DNA of 41,964 nt from Deferribacteraceae bacterium UBA1873. GTDB taxonomy: Bacteria > Chrysiogenota > Deferribacteres > Deferribacterales > Flexistipitaceae. This document shows, one piece after another, positions 38,244-41,964 of this stretch. Below the pieces are notes generated by a model. It searched no databases and was not told the DNA's origin. It saw nothing but the letters and a program-made list of their open reading frames with translations. Within the stretch, counting starts at the first letter, position 1. Each line of letters begins with the position of its first letter. The stretch lies in contig DDHP01000045.1 of NCBI GenBank assembly GCA_002338145.1, positions 1 to 41,964 of the forward strand, read 5' to 3'. The translations under genes were made by a program, and so were the position numbers.

Positions 38244-40346
38244 TTAAAGTATTTCCAGGCTTTCAGCAAGCATTTTTTTTAGTCCCGCCTCCCGAAAAAA
38301 TACATCAACCTTAGCTTTTTCACCATTTCCTTTGACGTTTAATATTATACCATCCCCATATTTTTGATGGAAAACCTTTGTATTTGCCTTTAATTCCGAA
38401 GTATTCTGTGAAACTTCATTATCACTTTCACTGCTGGGTATGCAGTGTTTGATTTCTTCAACAAACATTGAAGGACTGGAAAACTGCCTTTTCCCATAAA
38501 CCATACGTGTATTTGTGTATGTAAAAAAAAGCTTTTTCTTTGCTCTTGTTATACCAACATAACAAAGTCTGCGCTCTTCTTCCAGCTCCATTTCGTTTTC
38601 CATTGCTCTAAACAAGGGGAAAAGCCCTTCTTCCAGGCCTGTCAGGAAAACTGAATGGAATTCTAAGCCTTTAGCTGAATGCAAAGTCATGAGACTTACG
38701 GATTTTTCTGTTTCTTCGTCTGCAGAGGTTGTTAAGGTTGTGGTTGCAAGAAAATCCGACAAATCGTAATCCGATGAATTCTCGTCAAAAATTGCAGCGG
38801 CGTTTATGAGCTCTTCTATGTTGTTTATTCTTTTGGCTGCCTCATTCTGTTCTTCAAACTGCTTCAGGTATGTGTTGTAACCTGTAGATTTTAGAATCGC
38901 TTTTATTTTGTCTGCAATTTTTTCCTCTCCCATTATATTGTTTAACGTATTTTCAAAAGATTGCAGACAGCGAGCGGTTTTTCCTTTAGAAAAATTTTGT
39001 GTGGCGTTAAGAGCTTCCAACAGGTCCACAGCATTGCTGGAGGCATAATCAATTATTTTTTGAATTATAACATTACCTATCCCTTTAGGCGGATTTTTTG
39101 CAGCTCTTTTCAAAGCGTCCACATCGTATGGGTTGTCTATGAGTTTTAAATAAGCAAGAATGTCCTTTATTTCTCTACGGGAATAAAAACTTACGCCACC
39201 TATTACCTTGTAGGGTATGTTGCGTTTGTTCAACTCCACTTCAAAACTTCTTGACTGTGCATTTGTCCTGTACAGTACAGCAATTTCGTTTGGGGCTACA
39301 TTTTCCTTGAGCAGGTCTTCGATATTATCCACAACCATTTTTGCTTCATGAATTTCATCATGGCATTCGCCGATAGCTATATTGCCCGTCCCGTTTTTTA
39401 ATAAACTCTCCTGTTCTTTACCGAACGCCGTGGTTAATTCTTTTCCTTTCCTGAAATTATTGTTTGCAATAAGTGTATTGGCAGCAAAAAGGATGTCAGG
39501 GGTACTTCTGTAATTTACCGTTAATTTAATAGTTTTGACATTTTTAAAGTGCTTGTCAAAATCAAGGATGTTACGAATTTCTGCTCCTCTCCAACCATAT
39601 ATCGACTGGTCGTCATCTCCGACAACGCATATTTTTCCGGTATCTCCGTTAAGCAGCTTTAAGAACATAAACTGTATGTAATTTGTATCCTGATATTCAT
39701 CCACCAGGATATACTGAAAGATATTTTGGTAGAATTTTCTTAAGCTGTCATTAGTCAGGAGGATACGTACGGTATATGCAATCATATCGTCAAAGTCCAT
39801 CATATTGGTAAATTCAAGATACTTTTGGTAAGCTGTAAATACATCGGTAAATTTGTGGATAAAGTCATCTGGATCTTTGTTTTCTACATAGTCCATAGAA
39901 TTTTTAAAGTTACTTATCATCCACAGGTATTGTTTTGGCGGATATTTCTTATGATCAATGTTCAGCTCTTTTACAATATTCTTTAATGCTGACAGTCTGT
40001 CATCCTGGTCTATTATGCCGAACCCTTTTTTCAGGGGGAGATTATGTGCTTCTTTTCTTAATATCCTCAGACATATGGAGTGAAAGGTGCCCATCCAGAC
40101 CTGTTCCGCTTTATTTCCTATAATTGCATTCAATCTGAGCTTCATTTCTTTGGCTGCTTTATTTGTAAACGTTACTGAAAGAATATTTTTAGGATCTATC
40201 TGGAGCTCTTCGATAAGATAGGCAATTTTGTGTATGATTACTTTCGTCTTTCCGGTGCCTGCCCCGGCAATAACAAGCAAGGGTGTATCACAATATGTTA
40301 CAGCGTCCTGCTGCTGCTTGTTTAAACTGCTTAGATTAATAGACAT
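38244..40346 (-). CDS. pcrA: ATP-dependent DNA helicase, UvrD/PcrA type
   Basis: This SF1A 3'-5' helicase acts in repair and transcription-replication conflicts. The motifs are complete: Q motif LNKQQQDAV, Walker A AGAGTGKT at 27-34, SVTFTNKAAKEMK (Ia), DEYQDTN (II), GDDDQSIYGWRGAEI (III), SLMTLHSAKGLEF (V) and EERRLCYVGITRAKKKL (VI). The C-terminal KVFHQKYGDGIILNVKG matches the Tudor-like RNA-polymerase-binding domain of PcrA. The length is 700 residues. GGGAG precedes the ATG. It lies 31 bp after the ClC gene; gatC follows after 74 bp. The symbol could equally be uvrD. Confidence 0.94.
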   Translation of the reverse strand: MSINLSSLNKQQQDAVTYCDTPLLVIAGAGTGKTKVIIHKIAYLIEELQIDPKNILSVTFTNKAAKEMKLRLNAIIGNKAEQVWMGTFHSICLRILRKEAHNLPLKKGFGIIDQDDRLSALKNIVKELNIDHKKYPPKQYLWMISNFKNSMDYVENKDPDDFIHKFTDVFTAYQKYLEFTNMMDFDDMIAYTVRILLTNDSLRKFYQNIFQYILVDEYQDTNYIQFMFLKLLNGDTGKICVVGDDDQSIYGWRGAEIRNILDFDKHFKNVKTIKLTVNYRSTPDILFAANTLIANNNFRKGKELTTAFGKEQESLLKNGTGNIAIGECHDEIHEAKMVVDNIEDLLKENVAPNEIAVLYRTNAQSRSFEVELNKRNIPYKVIGGVSFYSRREIKDILAYLKLIDNPYDVDALKRAAKNPPKGIGNVIIQKIIDYASSNAVDLLEALNATQNFSKGKTARCLQSFENTLNNIMGEEKIADKIKAILKSTGYNTYLKQFEEQNEAAKRINNIEELINAAAIFDENSSDYDLSDFLATTTLTTSADEETEKSVSLMTLHSAKGLEFHSVFLTGLEEGLFPLFRAMENEMELEEERRLCYVGITRAKKKLFFTYTNTRMVYGKRQFSSPSMFVEEIKHCIPSSESDNEVSQNTSELKANTKVFHQKYGDGIILNVKGNGEKAKVDVFFREAGLKKMLAESLEIL

Positions 40347-40377
40347 AAATCTCCCTGAATATATTCATACGCATTTA

Positions 40378-41964
40378 CTACCCTGATTGTGTTGCCAGAG
40401 CCTTGTTGTATGCAAGTATAATGTCACTTCTTCTTAAAAGCCCTACAACTCTATGTTTCCCGTTTACCTTTTCTACTACAGGAAGTGCACCCAAATCTTT
40501 AATCCCCATTTTTTTCATGCCAGTGGATAAGTTATCTTCAGGATAAACATAGATTATGTTATCTTTTGTACATATTTCTCCGGCAACAACTATTTCTTCC
40601 AGTTCTTTTTCAAACATTACACTCTTTATATTATCCAAAGACATCATTCCTGTCAGATATCCTCCATCATCTAACACAGGATAATAAATATGGTCGGCTT
40701 CCTTGATTCCTTCAATTATTTCTTTGAAATTGGAGGTTTCTTTGAACGTAACGATATCCCTGAGCATTACATCTTCAACTTTAATTTCGGACAATATCCC
40801 TTCTTCGGCACCCTTTTTAATATTTATACCTTCTTTGGCAAGAATCCATGAAAAAATTGATTCTTTTTCAAGCCAGTTGGCAGCCACATTTGCGATAATC
40901 GTAGCAAACATCAATGGTAAAATAATTTCATAATTCTGGGTTATCTCAAAAATTATAAGTATAGCCGTTAAAGGGGCTCTTATGGTTGCACCAAGCATAG
41001 CGCTCATGGCAACCAGTGCATACGCCCCGCTGGAGGATGTGATTCCGGGAAAAGCAGTATTAAAAATTCCACCCAGGGCTCCACCGGTCGCAGCTCCAAT
41101 AAAAAGTGCGGGCACGAACAAACCGCCGGCTCCTCCGGATCCCAACGTTAGAGATGTTGCAAGAATTTTAAGGAATACAATCAATATAAGAAACAGCCCC
41201 ACCTGATTTGATGCAAGTATTTGATTTATTGTATCATAACCCACACCCATAATCTCACGTGAAAATATAGCCAGTATCCCAAGCAACAGTCCTCCCAACG
41301 CAGGCTTTAAAAAAGAAGGCATTTTAAGGTTGTCAAAGGTTTCCTCGGTTTTGTAAAAGAAACGTATAAAAAACACACCCACAACGGCACATGCAAAGCC
41401 TAAAACCATGTAAAGGGGTAGCTCCATAAAATGTCTCAGATGATATTCGGGCACATTAAATGTTACCACATTACCTAAATGTCCTCTTGAAACAACAGTT
41501 GCAATAACGGAAGATATGATAATCGGACTGAATGTTCTGATACCGAATTCACCAAGTAATACTTCCGCTGCAAACATTGCACCTCCAATAGGTGCATTAA
41601 AGGTTGCTGCCAGTCCGCCGGCCGCCCCGCATGCAAGAGCAGTTTTCATTCTTCTGCTGGAAAAACTAAATATTTTCCCGACACCTGAACCCAGTGCCGC
41701 ACCTATATGTATAATAGGCCCCTCTCTTCCGGCAGAGCCACCGGTACCAAGTGTAACTGCTGAAGTGAAGCTTTTTACAACGGCCACAAATGGGCTGATT
41801 TTTAAGTTGAGGGCTATTACTTTTATTACATCCGGGACACCATGTCCTTTTGCGGATTTGAAAATAAGCCCCACCATACCAACTATCAGTCCACCCAAAG
41901 CCGGAATGAGAACAATCTTGTAAACGGGAGTGTGGATAAGTGTTTCTAAAAGGAATTCTTCTTT
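40378..41964 (-). CDS. ClC-family chloride channel or transporter with CBS domains (5' end outside window)
   Basis: The gene runs off the right edge; 529 codons are visible and the true start lies beyond 41964. The frame continues to the window edge (EEFLLETLIHTPVYKIVLIPALGG), so the internal TTG at 41898 is not the start. ClC signature motifs are KGHGVPDV (selectivity region), GSAGREGPIIHIG (external gate Glu) and GGLFVPALFIGAATGGALG. Two C-terminal CBS domains follow (VEDVMLRDIVTF ... IYYPVLDDGGYLTGMM and ALPVVEKVNGKHRVVGLLRRSDII), which usually bind adenine nucleotides. Such proteins move chloride, often coupled to protons. Whether it is channel or exchanger cannot be told here. Confidence 0.93.
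   Translation of the reverse strand, partial: KEEFLLETLIHTPVYKIVLIPALGGLIVGMVGLIFKSAKGHGVPDVIKVIALNLKISPFVAVVKSFTSAVTLGTGGSAGREGPIIHIGAALGSGVGKIFSFSSRRMKTALACGAAGGLAATFNAPIGGAMFAAEVLLGEFGIRTFSPIIISSVIATVVSRGHLGNVVTFNVPEYHLRHFMELPLYMVLGFACAVVGVFFIRFFYKTEETFDNLKMPSFLKPALGGLLLGILAIFSREIMGVGYDTINQILASNQVGLFLILIVFLKILATSLTLGSGGAGGLFVPALFIGAATGGALGGIFNTAFPGITSSSGAYALVAMSAMLGATIRAPLTAILIIFEITQNYEIILPLMFATIIANVAANWLEKESIFSWILAKEGINIKKGAEEGILSEIKVEDVMLRDIVTFKETSNFKEIIEGIKEADHIYYPVLDDGGYLTGMMSLDNIKSVMFEKELEEIVVAGEICTKDNIIYVYPEDNLSTGMKKMGIKDLGALPVVEKVNGKHRVVGLLRRSDIILAYNKALATQSG

Noticed and set aside
39854..39862. Perfect DnaA box TGTGGATAA inside pcrA
   Set aside because: Isolated in coding sequence and more than 20 kb from the origin candidate; expected by chance.
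41251..41266. parS-like CACGTGAAA in the ClC gene
   Set aside because: Only the central part fits; about five of 16 positions differ, too many for a ParB site.
41896..41898. TTG at 41898 as the start of the ClC gene
   Set aside because: The frame and family similarity continue upstream to the window edge, so the gene is simply cut off.
41931..41939. Perfect DnaA box TGTGGATAA in the ClC gene
   Set aside because: Single, in coding sequence, with no cluster of further boxes.

Overview
The window is an AT-rich bacterial chromosome segment centred on a replication-origin-type gene cluster. The protein families and gene order resemble the Deferribacterota (for example Flexistipes or Deferribacter). 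They include dnaA-dnaN-recF-gyrB-gyrA in one block, hrcA-grpE-dnaK under a CIRCE element, a GatCAB amidotransferase and a methylmalonyl-CoA epimerase. That lineage is an inference from flavour and layout, not from a search.

Layout. (1) 1-4.6 kb: degenerate repeats, an IclR regulator with an acyl-CoA thioesterase, a nitroreductase divergent from a DUF362/ferredoxin protein, and an LpoA-like lipoprotein. (2) 4.5-17.8 kb, all on the minus strand: dnaA, dnaN, recF, gyrB, gyrA, folD, mnmE, mnmG, rsmG. There are two ParB-binding parS sites, one perfect between mnmE and mnmG and one with a single mismatch inside rsmG. Candidate oriC DNA flanks dnaA on both sides. (3) 18.8-26.6 kb, all on the plus strand: DUF72, a lone FlhB C-terminal-domain protein, the CIRCE-controlled hrcA-grpE-dnaK operon, dnaJ and a long-form GAPDH. 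The change of strand at about 18.7 kb fits leading-strand coding on both sides of an origin near dnaA. (4) 26.7-29.9 kb, minus strand: a redox cluster of a QueG-like Fe-S protein, TetR, an AhpD-like protein, a peroxiredoxin-like protein, a remnant of an FMN reductase and a DsrE-family protein. It is preceded by a good promoter overlapped downstream by a TetR-type palindrome. (5) 30-33.6 kb, plus strand: a multi-PAS diguanylate cyclase broken by an in-frame TAA at the conserved NDxYGH position, and a membrane-anchored M23 peptidase. (6) 33.6-42 kb, minus strand: ClC channel (runs off the window), PcrA/UvrD helicase, gatC, gatA, a small FlgM-associated-like protein, a gamma-glutamylcyclotransferase-fold protein, gatB and methylmalonyl-CoA epimerase.

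Functionally the window joins replication initiation and DNA topology (dnaA, dnaN, recF, gyrAB, oriC, parS), tRNA and rRNA modification (mnmE, mnmG, rsmG), protein folding (hrcA, grpE, dnaK, dnaJ), indirect tRNA amidation (gatABC) and a self-contained redox regulon. No rRNA, tRNA, CRISPR array or intact insertion sequence was seen. No gene-free stretch exceeds 300 bases. The least ordinary signals are the parS pair without adjacent parAB, the oriC-like architecture, the nonsense-interrupted cyclase, the FMN-reductase stub and the TetR-controlled redox cluster.
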